A DNA stretch of 64,000 nt from CBDCFL01 sp965216135. Its GTDB lineage: Bacteria > Pseudomonadota > Alphaproteobacteria > Rhodobacterales > Rhodobacteraceae. The notes beneath the pieces are model-generated. The model was not told the DNA's origin. It did not search any database and was given only the letters and a program-made list of their open reading frames with translations. Every line of letters starts with the position of its first letter. Positions within the stretch are counted from its first letter, which is position 1. Below are positions 41,337 through 50,485 of this stretch, one piece after another. The stretch lies in contig CBDCFL010000021.1 of NCBI GenBank assembly GCA_965216135.1, forward strand, positions 186,001 through 250,000, written 5' to 3'. The position numbers and the translations under genes are program-made.

Positions 41337-42502
41337 GGCACCAGGTCGACGCCGCCCAACAACCGCTCATGCTCCTGCAAGGCAAACCGGTCGGTCATGC
41401 CGGCGATGTAATCCAGCACGATGCGCGCCAGTTCTGTCTGGTCTTTGATCTCGGCCACATCCTTGCGCCATTGCTTTGGCAACAGCTCCGGCTGGGCCAT
41501 GAACAGCGGGAATAGAGCGCGCACCACCTGGGTGACGTGCTTGCGCATTTCGATGACGTCGGGTGCGCGATACATCCGTTCGAACAAAAACTGCCGGATC
41601 ACTTTGAGCTGCTGAAACAAATCGTCTGAGAACCGCACCATCGGCCGGCCGGCGTGGCGGATATCATCGGCCACGTCCGGGTCCAGCCCGGCCAGATTGG
41701 CGCGTGCCATCGCGACCACGTCATCGACCAACAGGCCAAAGAAACGGCGCAGCGCCTCGTGGTGCCGTCGATAATAATTCAGACCCGCATAGCGGCGGTC
41801 CACCTCGACAAAACAACCGTCCAGGATCGGCAATGCAGCCAACTCGTCGGTCGAAAACAACTCGGCGCGCAGACCGTCATGCAGATCGTGATGGTTGTAG
41901 GCGACATCATCGGCCAGGGCGGCGACCTGGGCCTCGGCACTGGCGTAAGTGCTAAGTTCCAGATCGTGCAGCCGGTCGTATTCAGCCAGCGCATAGGGCA
42001 GATCGGACGTCACCGGGCCATTATGTTTGGCCAGACCTTCAAGTGCTTCCCAGGTCAGGTTCAGCCCGTCGAAATCGGCATAATGGCGTTCCAGCCGGGT
42101 GACGATACGGATCGCCTGGGCATTGTGATCAAACCCGCCGTGGGGCACCATCAGCTCGACCAGAGCTTCCTCGCCGGTGTGCCCGAAGGGCGGATGACCC
42201 AGATCATGGGCCAGCGCAACCGCTTCGGCCAGATCGGTATTCAGGCCAAGAACGCCGGCAATGGTGCGCGCCACCTGCGCGACCTCGATCGAATGGGTCA
42301 GCCGGGTGCGGTAATAATCGCCCTCGTGCTCAACAAACACCTGGGTTTTATGCTTGAGGCGGCGGAATGCCGAGGAATGGATAATCCGGTCGCGGTCGCG
42401 CTGAAAATCAGTGCGAAACGTGCTGTAACTTTCGGCAAATAACCGCCCGCGACTTGCCGCCGGATCGCAGGCATATGGCTGCATGGCCGGTTGTCCGGTC
42501 AT
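41333..42502 (-). CDS. dgt: deoxyguanosinetriphosphate triphosphohydrolase-like protein
   Basis: A 389-residue HD-domain protein. FQRDRDRIIHSSAFRRLKHK and YYRTRLTHSIEVAQVARTIA open the domain, with the metal pair in ALAHDLGHPPFGHTGEEAL and further residues in DDVAYNHHDLHDGL. These show the H...HD...D metal set. It hydrolyses dNTPs to deoxynucleosides and triphosphate. Length fits the short (non-E. coli) Dgt type. It is divergent from erpA. In related genomes argS follows on the same strand; here two plus-strand genes lie between. Confidence 0.93.
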   Translation of the reverse strand: MTGQPAMQPYACDPAASRGRLFAESYSTFRTDFQRDRDRIIHSSAFRRLKHKTQVFVEHEGDYYRTRLTHSIEVAQVARTIAGVLGLNTDLAEAVALAHDLGHPPFGHTGEEALVELMVPHGGFDHNAQAIRIVTRLERHYADFDGLNLTWEALEGLAKHNGPVTSDLPYALAEYDRLHDLELSTYASAEAQVAALADDVAYNHHDLHDGLRAELFSTDELAALPILDGCFVEVDRRYAGLNYYRRHHEALRRFFGLLVDDVVAMARANLAGLDPDVADDIRHAGRPMVRFSDDLFQQLKVIRQFLFERMYRAPDVIEMRKHVTQVVRALFPLFMAQPELLPKQWRKDVAEIKDQTELARIVLDYIAGMTDRFALQEHERLLGGVDLVP

Positions 42503-42571
42503 GAATATTCCTCATCCTTGTCGCCCGCCTCCACCGATCATATATTGCCTTTGGATGCAAAATCTTTCGTG

Positions 42572-42913
42572 ATGACGTTTATGGACCTGAACCTACCGCC
42601 AAAAGTTACCCCGCGTGCCTATGCACGGCTGGCCGAAATTAACGCCGCAATGGGTGAAGATAAGGCCCTGCGCGTCGCGGTCGAAGGCGGCGGCTGCTCG
42701 GGGTTTCAATACGATATCCGGCTGGATGTGCCCTCAGATGCCGACCTGGTGCTGGAAGGTAATGGCCAGAAAGTGGTGATCGACGAAGTATCGCTGCCAT
42801 TTCTGAGCGACGCCACGATTGATTTTTCCGAAGAGCTGATCGGGGCCCGGTTTGTCGTCGACAACCCCAACGCCACCGCGTCCTGCGGATGTGGGACGTC
42901 GTTTTCAATGTGA
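42572..42913 (+). CDS. erpA: iron-sulfur cluster insertion protein ErpA
   Basis: About 113 residues of the A-type carrier family. It begins MTFMDLNLPPKVTPRAYARL and carries the three conserved cysteines: VEGGGCSGFQYDI and, at the end, ATASCGCGTSFSM. It passes 2Fe-2S or 4Fe-4S clusters to apoproteins. The start is ATG 42572 or 42581; neither has a strong ribosome site, and an upstream TTG at 42491 overlaps dgt. The name ErpA versus IscA rests on its isolated position next to dgt, not on a decisive residue. Confidence 0.9.
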   Translation: MTFMDLNLPPKVTPRAYARLAEINAAMGEDKALRVAVEGGGCSGFQYDIRLDVPSDADLVLEGNGQKVVIDEVSLPFLSDATIDFSEELIGARFVVDNPNATASCGCGTSFSM

Positions 42914-43048
42914 GCATCAACCTGGCCTGCCGCCAAGAGGCGTAGTCATATTCTAGCCAAACATATCGTTGAAACCAACGTGAAGGCGTTCGGGATGAAA
43001 TCGGGCGCGCAAAACCCTATGTATTGGTGATGAAGACGGGCACAAATC

Positions 43049-43627
43049 ATGAGCGGTGACGATTTTGGACGCCTGGGCTATCTGGTGTTGCTGCTGGTCG
43101 CGGTCAGCGGCTGGTTTATCGCCGAGGCGCGCGTCAATCTCGGCAAAAGCGCCCGGCAGGTAGTGATCTGGGGGTTGATTTTCGTCGGATTTGTTGGGGC
43201 TTATGGTCTTTGGGGGGATATTCGCGACGATATTGCGCCCCGCCAATCAGTGATCTCTGACAATGTGATCGAAGCCCCGCTTGGCGTTGACGGGCATTAT
43301 CACCTGGTACTGAAATTGAACGGCACGCCGGTCAGTTTTGTGGTCGATACCGGGGCATCGGAGGTGGTTTTATCACGCCGTGACGCTGTTCGGGTCGGGA
43401 TCGACCTGAACACGCTGCAATTTACCGGCATCGCCAACACCGCCAATGGCATTGTGCGCACTGCACCGGTTCGGATCAAGTCGGTCACGCTGGGCGAAAT
43501 TACCGACCGCAACTTGCGCGCCTCGGTCAATGCGGCGGACATGGATATGTCCCTGCTTGGGATGGAGTATTTGCGCCGCTTCGAGAAGATCGAGATCACA
43601 GATAACAAGCTGATCCTGACGCGGTAA
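43049..43627 (+). CDS. retropepsin-like aspartic protease (TIGR02281-type, membrane-anchored)
   Basis: A 192-residue protein. There are two N-terminal hydrophobic segments (LGYLVLLLVAVSGWFIAEAR and VVIWGLIFVGFVGAYGLWGD). A clan AA protease domain follows with HYHLVLKLNGTPVSFVVDTG and VDTGASEVVLS, the single active-site Asp motif typical of dimeric retropepsins. It is anchored in the membrane with the protease part probably periplasmic. The physiological substrate in bacteria is not established. It follows erpA after 135 noncoding bases and is convergent with recN. Confidence 0.85.
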   Translation: MSGDDFGRLGYLVLLLVAVSGWFIAEARVNLGKSARQVVIWGLIFVGFVGAYGLWGDIRDDIAPRQSVISDNVIEAPLGVDGHYHLVLKLNGTPVSFVVDTGASEVVLSRRDAVRVGIDLNTLQFTGIANTANGIVRTAPVRIKSVTLGEITDRNLRASVNAADMDMSLLGMEYLRRFEKIEITDNKLILTR

Positions 43628-43680
43628 AAGCGCGGGGTTTTCATGAAGAACGCGGTGCAAAGCGTTGTGATTACCGATCT

Positions 43681-45333
43681 TTACGCGTTCAGTAATACGC
43701 GCGCGGCCTCTTTCGCCTCGGCGGTGACTTTGTCGCCGGCCAGCATCCGCGCAATCTCGTCCACGCGAGCTATCTGGTCCAGATCCTCGGCATCGGCGCG
43801 GGTCTGGCCATGTGAGGTGCGTTTGTGCACGCGCCAGTGATGGGCACCGCGCGCCGCCACCTGCGGTGAATGGGTCACGACAAGCACCTGCGAACCTTCG
43901 GCCAGCCGCGCCAGACGCCGCCCGACCGCATCGGCCGTCGCCCCGCCAACGCCGCGATCTATTTCGTCAAAGATCATCGTCAGGCCATCGTTGCCCGCAG
44001 TCAGGCAGACCTTGAGCGCCAGCAGGAACCGCGACAATTCTCCGCCCGATGCGATCTTGCCGAGCGGTCCCGGCGGTGCGCCGGGATCGGTTGAGATGGT
44101 AAATTGCACGGCATCGGTGCCTTCGGGGCCAGGCTCGCCCGGGCTGATCGCGGTTGCAAACACTACATTATCCATCTTGAGCGGCGCGAATTCGCGCGAC
44201 ATCGCGGCATCGAGGCGGGTGGCCGCTTGCCTGCGAAGTTCGCCAAGTTTCGCTGCAATATCAAAGTATTGACGTTCTGCATCCGCAACAGCGGTACGCA
44301 ATGCGTCCAACTCGCCGGCACCGCGATCCAGATCTGCGATCTTGCTCTCAAGTGCGGTGGCCACAGTTGCCAACTCATCGGGGTGCACCTGATGCTTGCG
44401 CGCCATGGCTCTGATTGCGAACAGACGCTCTTCAACCTGTTCCAATTCAGCCGGATCGAACGACAAATCGGCCAGGCAGGCCTCGATATCGGCCTGCGCC
44501 TCGCCCAATTCGGTTTGCGCCCGACCAAGGGCGGCGATCGCGCCCTCAAGGCGGCCCTCGGCGCGCTCGGCCACACCGCCGAGCCAGCGGGTGGCGTCGC
44601 TGATCGCCCCTTCTGCCCCATCCTGGGCCAGGGTGGCGGCGGCGCGCGCAATGTCGTCGCTGATCTTGCTGGCCGCCTGCATCAGGCGCCGCCGCGCATC
44701 CAGCGTCTGGTCTTCACCTGCGCCCGGCGCAAGGCGGGCCAGTTCCTGTGTACCATGGCGCAGGAAGTCCTCTTCCTGCACCGCCTGTTCATGCGCGCGT
44801 TCGGCTGCGGTCAAAGCATCACCAGCCGCGCGCCAGTCGCGCCACGCTGACCGGCAGGACCGCAACCTGTCCGCCGCGCCGGCAAAGGCGTCAAGATGGA
44901 CCCTATGGCCGCGCGTGTTCAGCAATCCACGGTCGTCCTGCTGTCCGTGCAGCTCGACGAGAGTTTCCGACAAGGCGCGCAAAGTTTCACCACTGACGCG
45001 CCGGTCGTTTATCCAAGCGGTTTTGCGTCCGTCGAGGCTGTTGGTGCGGCGCAGAATCAATTCGTCGCCGTCGGCGTCAATACCGGCTTCGGCAAGTGCT
45101 GTGCGGGCCGGATGAGCGGCGCTTATCTCAAAAACGGCGGTCACCTCGCCCCGTTCCGCGCCAGCGCGCACCATGTCGGCCCGACCGCGCCAGCCAAGTG
45201 CGAACCCCAGCGCATCGAGCAGAATAGATTTGCCCGCCCCGGTTTCGCCGGTCAGCACATTCAGCCCCGCACGGAAGTCCATCGACAACCGCTCGATGAT
45301 GGCAATGTTGCGAATGTCGAGGCTGCGCAGCAT
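43681..45333 (-). CDS. recN: DNA repair protein RecN
   Basis: A 550-residue SMC-like ATPase. The N-terminus MLRSLDIRNIAIIERLSMDF is followed by Walker A VLTGETGAGKSILLDALGF. The C-terminal ABC half has IASGGELSRFLLALKVCLTA, the signature, and GLTMIFDEIDRGVGG as Walker B. Coiled-coil stretches lie between. RecN acts in double-strand break repair, bringing broken ends together. It is the last gene of the minus-strand lpxC-bamD-recN run, 32 bases after bamD. Confidence 0.95.
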   Translation of the reverse strand: MLRSLDIRNIAIIERLSMDFRAGLNVLTGETGAGKSILLDALGFALGWRGRADMVRAGAERGEVTAVFEISAAHPARTALAEAGIDADGDELILRRTNSLDGRKTAWINDRRVSGETLRALSETLVELHGQQDDRGLLNTRGHRVHLDAFAGAADRLRSCRSAWRDWRAAGDALTAAERAHEQAVQEEDFLRHGTQELARLAPGAGEDQTLDARRRLMQAASKISDDIARAAATLAQDGAEGAISDATRWLGGVAERAEGRLEGAIAALGRAQTELGEAQADIEACLADLSFDPAELEQVEERLFAIRAMARKHQVHPDELATVATALESKIADLDRGAGELDALRTAVADAERQYFDIAAKLGELRRQAATRLDAAMSREFAPLKMDNVVFATAISPGEPGPEGTDAVQFTISTDPGAPPGPLGKIASGGELSRFLLALKVCLTAGNDGLTMIFDEIDRGVGGATADAVGRRLARLAEGSQVLVVTHSPQVAARGAHHWRVHKRTSHGQTRADAEDLDQIARVDEIARMLAGDKVTAEAKEAARVLLNA

Positions 45334-45365
45334 GGACGGTTTTCCAGATCCCTGAGCTTGCGTCG

Positions 45366-46202
45366 TTACACCTGGCTGCGACGCCAGAGTGCGGCAAGCC
45401 AGCCGCCGCCGTCCGATCCCTGCGGGCGCAGGCCCTGCCCGGTCAAAAGCGCGTGGCTGTCCTGATACCAGACCGAGCCCTGATAATTGTGCCCCAAAAG
45501 CGCCGCGGCAGTCTGGGCTTCGCCGGTCAGACCCAGTGCAACATAGGCTTCGACCAGCCGGTGCAGCGCCTCGGGCGTATGCGTAGAGGTGTCAAAATTT
45601 TCGACCACAAGGCGAAAGCGATTAATCGCCGCGGCGAAATTGCCGCGCCGCTGATAAAAGCGCCCGACTTCCATCTCTTTTGCGGCCAGATGGTCAAAGG
45701 CCAGATCGAATTTCAGTTCCGAGGATCGGGCATACTCGCTGGCGGGGTAAACCTCGATCACCTGGCGCAAAGATTGCAGCGCGTTGATCGTCACGCCCTG
45801 ATCATGGCCGACCTCGTCGATCTGGTCGTAGTAACTAAGCGCGACCAGATAGGCGGCATAAGCGGCGTCCTGATCGGCGGGGTAAAAGGCGACATATCTT
45901 TGTCCTGCCGCGCGGCTGGCGGCATAATCGCGGGCGCGGTGATGGGCGAAAGCCTGCATGATGATCGCGCGCTTGGCCCATTCGGAATAGGGATAAAGGC
46001 GCTCTACTTCGCCAAACAATTCGGCGGCATCTGCGGCGCGACCGCGCGACAAGTCACTTTCGCCCGCCTGATATATCTCAGTGGCGGTAAAGTTTTTCAT
46101 CAGGGTCGCACCAAAGCGATCCGGGCTGCAGGCTGCGAGCGCAAGGCCGATCAGCAGTACCGCTGCGCTATATGTGATCCGGCGATGCACCCGTGCCACC
46201 AC
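45366..46202 (-). CDS. bamD: outer membrane protein assembly factor BamD
   Basis: A 278-residue lipoprotein. The signal peptide ends in LIGLALAACSPDRF (lipobox Cys about residue 25). TPR-like helices follow: ATEIYQAGESDLSRGRAADA, AELFGEVERLYPYSEWAKRA and FAAAINRFRLVVENFDTSTH. BamD is the essential lipoprotein of the BAM complex at the outer membrane, working with BamA and BamE (bamE is at 25978-26430). The start codon is GTG. It lies between lpxC and recN, the common alphaproteobacterial order. Confidence 0.94.
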   Translation of the reverse strand: MVARVHRRITYSAAVLLIGLALAACSPDRFGATLMKNFTATEIYQAGESDLSRGRAADAAELFGEVERLYPYSEWAKRAIIMQAFAHHRARDYAASRAAGQRYVAFYPADQDAAYAAYLVALSYYDQIDEVGHDQGVTINALQSLRQVIEVYPASEYARSSELKFDLAFDHLAAKEMEVGRFYQRRGNFAAAINRFRLVVENFDTSTHTPEALHRLVEAYVALGLTGEAQTAAALLGHNYQGSVWYQDSHALLTGQGLRPQGSDGGGWLAALWRRSQV

Positions 46203-46307
46203 GTCCCCAATGCAGAAGCGGGCCCGATCCGGCCCGTTTGTCAGCCGGTCCTAGCACAGAAAAATCTTGTGCAAAATGCTTTCTGTTTAGGATGTTGTCG
46301 CCTGCGC

Positions 46308-47228
46308 TCAGGCTACCGCAGGCATGTCGGCCTGACTTACGCCGATGCCCGGTAGATTTGCCAGATCAGCCGCGCCAAGCTGGCGCCATGCAAATGCGCC
46401 CGGTTGGGCAAACAGCGCGCGCAACAGCCGGTTGGTCATCGCGTGGCCGCCCTTGAAGGCGCTGAACTTGCCGCGCAGGGGCGCGCCTGCGAGGGCCAGA
46501 TCGCCCAAAGCGTCCAGCATCTTGTGGCGCACTGCTTCGTCGGCGCGCCGCGCGCCGCCGGGGGTCAGAATATCATCGCCGTCCACGACCAATGCGTTTT
46601 GCATATTGCCGCCTTTGGCAAGGCCAGCCGCGTGCATATCCTCGACATCGCCCAAGGTGCAGAATGTCCGGCAGTCCGACAATTCGCGCACAAAGGCGCC
46701 GTTGGCCATGTCGAGCAATTTGTGCTGGGTACCGATGGCGGCATCGGCAAATTCAATGCCGAATTCGATCTGAAATCCTGGCGAAGGTGCAAGCATGGCC
46801 CAGGACGACCCATCTTCGACGATGACCTCCTGCAACACCTCGATCACGTGCAGCGGTTTGTCCTGATCGGTGACGCCGGCGGTCAGGATCGAGGCGACGT
46901 AATTGGCGGCGGAACCGTCGAGGATCGGCAACTCGGGCCGGTCAACTTCGACGATGGCATTGTTGATGCCACATCCGGCAAGTGCGGCCATGACGTGCTC
47001 AACCGTCGAAACCTCAGTTCCGTCGCGATTTGCCAGAGCCGTGCACAGGCGTGTTGATCTTACGTTGTCCCAACTGGCCGCGATCTGGTTGTCGCCAGCG
47101 ACCTCGTCGGTGCGGCGAAACCATATGCCGGTATCAACCGGCGCGGGAAGAATGCGCGCACGGACTTTGTGGCCTGAATGCAGACCGTGGCCCTCAAATT
47201 CGAGAACATGGCTAATTGTCTTTTGCAC
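46308..47228 (-). CDS. lpxC: UDP-3-O-acyl-N-acetylglucosamine deacetylase
   Basis: A 306-residue zinc hydrolase. Metal site parts are seen in VSTVEHVMAALAGCGINNAI (His) and GHAMTNRLLRALFA with KMLDALGDLALAGAPLRGKF (His and Asp). The N-terminus ISHVLEFEGHGLHSGHKVRA is typical. It performs the first committed step of lipid A synthesis in the cytoplasm, so it shows a Gram-negative envelope. The start codon is GTG. A terminator hairpin separates it from ftsZ upstream, so it probably has its own promoter in 47229-47400. Confidence 0.95.
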   Translation of the reverse strand: MQKTISHVLEFEGHGLHSGHKVRARILPAPVDTGIWFRRTDEVAGDNQIAASWDNVRSTRLCTALANRDGTEVSTVEHVMAALAGCGINNAIVEVDRPELPILDGSAANYVASILTAGVTDQDKPLHVIEVLQEVIVEDGSSWAMLAPSPGFQIEFGIEFADAAIGTQHKLLDMANGAFVRELSDCRTFCTLGDVEDMHAAGLAKGGNMQNALVVDGDDILTPGGARRADEAVRHKMLDALGDLALAGAPLRGKFSAFKGGHAMTNRLLRALFAQPGAFAWRQLGAADLANLPGIGVSQADMPAVA

Positions 47229-47400
47229 GAATGCCTGCCGTTACTTTCCAAAGGCGCAAAAACGCATCTGCTTTATGATTTCCTAGCGCCAGCAGGCAAT
47301 GGCTCTCAACTCACCTTTTGCAACCGCTTGTAACATCCCCCATATGCAGGCGGGAAATTGCCGAAATCTGCAAAAATGACACGAAATACCGGTTTCTAAA

Positions 47401-47435
47401 CAGTAAAAGAGCCGCAATTTGCGGCTCTTTTACTG
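47401..47435 (-). terminator. terminator after ftsZ
   Basis: A perfect inverted repeat of 17 bp arms around one central base: CAGTAAAAGAGCCGCAA and its complement. On the minus strand the GC-rich part GAGCCGC/GCGGCTC is followed by TTTTACTG. It ends 15 bases after the ftsZ stop, so it ends the ftsQAZ transcript and isolates lpxC. Confidence 0.9.
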
Positions 47436-47450
47436 AAAGGGTTTGAAACG

Positions 47451-48974
47451 TCAGTTCGCCTGGCGGCGCAGAAAAGCCGGGATTTCGATACGTTCCTGCT
47501 CTGGGTCGTGCTCGTCTTCTGTCTCGACTGACTCGACGCTTGGCTGGATGCGCGGTGGCGTTGTTGGCTGGCCTTCGCCGGCGCTGCCGGTCATCCGGTT
47601 GATCAGCGAGTTGATGCCAATGCGGGCTTTGTCGACCGCACTCTCGTGCGGAGCGGCAGGCACCGCCGGCCTGGCCACGTTGTGGGGAACGCGCTGAACG
47701 GCTGCCTGCAGGCGGGCCATAGCCTCGGGTGTCGGGGTGCCAGGGGCGCGGGGCGCGACAAAGTCTTCGCCATCGGCGCTCTCGGCTTGCGGCTGGTATG
47801 CCGGTGGCGGCAGTTCGTCGTCATCCGATGCGGCGGCCTCTGCGGTCACATCAAACAGGCTGGGTTCGACCGCGGCGGCCTCGGCCCCAGCGGCATGTTG
47901 AAATTGGATTTGTTCCAGCGCTACCTCGTCAGACGGGGTCATGGCGACGCGCGTGGCAATTTGCTCAACCGCATCGCGACGTTGCGCGGGTGCGTCCGAC
48001 AGGCTGCGGTTGGCGTCAATGCCAGTGGCCACCACCGAGACACGCATCCGCCCCTCCATTTCCGTATCCAGTGTCGAGCCGACGATGATATTGGCGTCGG
48101 GGTCGACCTCTTCACGAATGCGGTTGGCCGCTTCATCGAGCTCGAACAGCGTCAGGTCATAGCCGCCGGTGATGTTGATCAGCACGCCTTTGGCGCCTTT
48201 CAGGCTGATCTCGTCCAACAGCGGATTGGCGATGGCCTTTTCGGCGGCCTGGATGGCACGATCTTCGCCGTCGCCTTCGCCGGTGCCCATCATCGCCTTG
48301 CCCATTTCGTCCATCACCGCGCGGACATCGGCAAAGTCGAGATTAATGAGGCCGGGCCGGACCATCAGATCGGTCACGCCCTTGACGCCCTGATAAAGCA
48401 CGTCGTCGGCCATTGAGAAGGCTTCGGTGAATGTGGTGTTCTCATTAGCCAGCCGGAACAGGTTCTGGTTGGGGATAATGATCAGCGTGTCGACCATTTT
48501 CTGCAGAGCGTCGACGCCGTCTTCGGCCTGACGCATCCGCTTGGCACCTTCAAACTGGAAGGGCTTGGTGACAACGCCGACGGTCAGGACGCCCAATTCG
48601 CGCGCCGCCTGGGCAATGATCGGGGCCGCGCCGGTGCCGGTGCCGCCGCCCATGCCTGCGGTGATAAAGGCCATATGCGCGCCGGCCAGCTGATCGACGA
48701 TCGCCTCGATGGTTTCTTCGGCCGCTGCCGCGCCGACCGATGGACGCGCGCCTGCGCCAAGCCCTTCGGTGACTTTCACGCCCATCTGTATTTTCTGCTC
48801 GGCATTGGATTGCTGGAGCGCCTGGGCATCGGTATTGGCCACGACAAATTCCACGCCCTGCAGGCACTTGTCGATCATGTTGTTGACCGCGTTTCCACCG
48901 GCCCCGCCAACCCCGAATACGGTGATCCTTGGTCTAAGCTCATCATGCTGGGGCATCATCAAATTTAATGTCAT
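47451..48974 (-). CDS. ftsZ: cell division protein FtsZ
   Basis: A 507-residue tubulin homologue. The N-terminus has ITVFGVGGAGGNAVNNMI, and the GTP-binding tubulin signature is GMGGGTGTGAAPIIAQ. A long variable linker (about residues 330-480, Glu/Pro/Ala-rich) is followed by the FtsA/ZipA-binding C-terminal peptide IEIPAFLRRQAN. It forms the Z ring at the division site. ATG at 48974 has AGGCGGA upstream, which decides against the longer open frame. The long linker is typical of alphaproteobacteria. Confidence 0.97.
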   Translation of the reverse strand: MTLNLMMPQHDELRPRITVFGVGGAGGNAVNNMIDKCLQGVEFVVANTDAQALQQSNAEQKIQMGVKVTEGLGAGARPSVGAAAAEETIEAIVDQLAGAHMAFITAGMGGGTGTGAAPIIAQAARELGVLTVGVVTKPFQFEGAKRMRQAEDGVDALQKMVDTLIIIPNQNLFRLANENTTFTEAFSMADDVLYQGVKGVTDLMVRPGLINLDFADVRAVMDEMGKAMMGTGEGDGEDRAIQAAEKAIANPLLDEISLKGAKGVLINITGGYDLTLFELDEAANRIREEVDPDANIIVGSTLDTEMEGRMRVSVVATGIDANRSLSDAPAQRRDAVEQIATRVAMTPSDEVALEQIQFQHAAGAEAAAVEPSLFDVTAEAAASDDDELPPPAYQPQAESADGEDFVAPRAPGTPTPEAMARLQAAVQRVPHNVARPAVPAAPHESAVDKARIGINSLINRMTGSAGEGQPTTPPRIQPSVESVETEDEHDPEQERIEIPAFLRRQAN

Positions 48975-49064
48975 AACTGTCCGCCTGTCTTCATTACGCC
49001 AGCCCACACCCCGGCCAGACTGTTTCGATTTTGCGCGATCCTACTGAGTCTCGCATGAAACGTC

Positions 49065-49131
49065 ACCCCAAAATCACAAAAATGACACAATATCTTGGGG
49101 TAGTTTTGCCGCATTTAGCGGTATTTTGCCG
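49065..49131. promoter_or_regulatory. repeat-rich region between ftsA and ftsZ
   Basis: ACCCCAA (49065-49071) and TTGGGGT (49095-49101) form a spaced inverted repeat with centres 30 bp apart, about three helical turns. TTTTGCCG occurs at 49104-49111 and 49124-49131, 20 bp apart on the same face. The gap is 176 bases and lies upstream of ftsZ, so it may control ftsZ. No CtrA or DnaA site was recognised with confidence. Confidence 0.35.
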
Positions 49132-49150
49132 ATATGCCAACATATTGTAG

Positions 49151-50485
49151 CTACCAGTTCTCTTTGAACCATTTTACCGCCCGGCGAATCGACCGGGCGG
49201 GCATTCCCGCTGACGGGATTTCGAAATCCCACCATTCGTCCTGGGGATGTGCCGCAAACAGACACAGGCCCACAGCAGCAGCAAATCCGGCACCGGTGGC
49301 AGCTTGCGGCAGCCCGAGAACGCGCAGCGGGCGACCGATGCGCACCCGCTGACCCAGTATTTTCGGAGCCAGCGTGTCCAGCCCCGGGATCTGGCTGGCA
49401 CCCCCGGTCAGAACAATCTGCTGGCTGGGCAGATGATCAAAACCCGCCGCGTCCAGCCGCAGCCGAACCTCTTCGAGAATTTCCTCAACCCGCGGGCGCA
49501 TTATTCCGATCAGTTCCGAGCGGCTTACGGTGCGCCGGTCATGCTCCCAATCGCCGCTGTCGCCGCCGATCTCGATCATTTCGCGGTCGTCCATTCCGGT
49601 CGCAATGACACCGCCGTAAAAGGTCTTGATCCGTTCGGCATTGGTGAACGGTATCCGCAGACCCATGGAAATGTCGTTGGTCACATGGCTGCCGCCCAGC
49701 CGCACGCAATCGGTGTAGATCATGTGCCGTTTGATAAAGATCGATACTCCGGTCGCCCCGCCGCCCATGTCAATGCAGGCGGCCCCAAGTTGCTGTTCGT
49801 CTTCGACCAGTGCTGCAAGGCCCGCCGCGTAAGCGGAAGAGGCAAGCCCCGCCAGCTCAAGATCGCAGCGTTTGATGCAATAGAGCAGGTTTTCAACCGC
49901 TGCGGTGTCAACAGTCAGCAAGTGCATGTCAACGGCCAGCCGCGCGCCGATCTGGCCGCGCGGGTCGCTCAGACCAGAGCGATGATCAAGCGCGAAATTG
50001 ACCGGCTGGGCATGCAGGACATCGCGATCGGTGCCGAAATCCGGCACATCACATGCCGCCAACGCGCGGCCCACGTCGCGTTCGTTGACCACATTGGCGG
50101 CAACGTCCACCTCGCTGGCAAGGCCATATGATCTGGGCCCCGCACCCGAAAAGCAGGCCACCACATGGTCAACGCGGATGTTGGCCATTTTCTGCGCGGC
50201 CTGCACCGCGGTGCGGATCGCGCGCTCGGTTTCGCCCATCGCGTCAATCTCGCCGAACTTCACACCGCGCGATTTGGTTGTCGCCGCGCCCAGCACCCGG
50301 AACATCGACTGACCGCCCAGCGAGCCCACGCCGTCGGTGCCGGGGATACGCTCTGGTCCGTCAAACCGCAGAATGAGGCAGGCGATCTTGGACGACCCGA
50401 TGTCGAGGATCGCCACCACCCCGCGCTGCATGGCTGCCTGACGCATGGCCCGCATGGCGCGTTGACTGGCATATAAATCGGTCAT
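49151..50485 (-). CDS. ftsA: cell division protein FtsA
   Basis: About 444 residues of the actin/Hsp70 ATPase fold. VVAILDIGSSKIACLILRFD is the phosphate-1 motif, and AACIDMGGGATGVSIFIKRH and IVLTGGASQIPGLDTLAPKI are the later nucleotide motifs. RSIRRAVKWFKENW at the C-terminus is the amphipathic membrane-targeting helix. It anchors FtsZ to the membrane. ATG 50485 overlaps the ftsQ stop by one base, and GTG 50488 is also possible; GGGAG lies at good distance for either. Confidence 0.95.
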   Translation of the reverse strand: MTDLYASQRAMRAMRQAAMQRGVVAILDIGSSKIACLILRFDGPERIPGTDGVGSLGGQSMFRVLGAATTKSRGVKFGEIDAMGETERAIRTAVQAAQKMANIRVDHVVACFSGAGPRSYGLASEVDVAANVVNERDVGRALAACDVPDFGTDRDVLHAQPVNFALDHRSGLSDPRGQIGARLAVDMHLLTVDTAAVENLLYCIKRCDLELAGLASSAYAAGLAALVEDEQQLGAACIDMGGGATGVSIFIKRHMIYTDCVRLGGSHVTNDISMGLRIPFTNAERIKTFYGGVIATGMDDREMIEIGGDSGDWEHDRRTVSRSELIGIMRPRVEEILEEVRLRLDAAGFDHLPSQQIVLTGGASQIPGLDTLAPKILGQRVRIGRPLRVLGLPQAATGAGFAAAVGLCLFAAHPQDEWWDFEIPSAGMPARSIRRAVKWFKENW

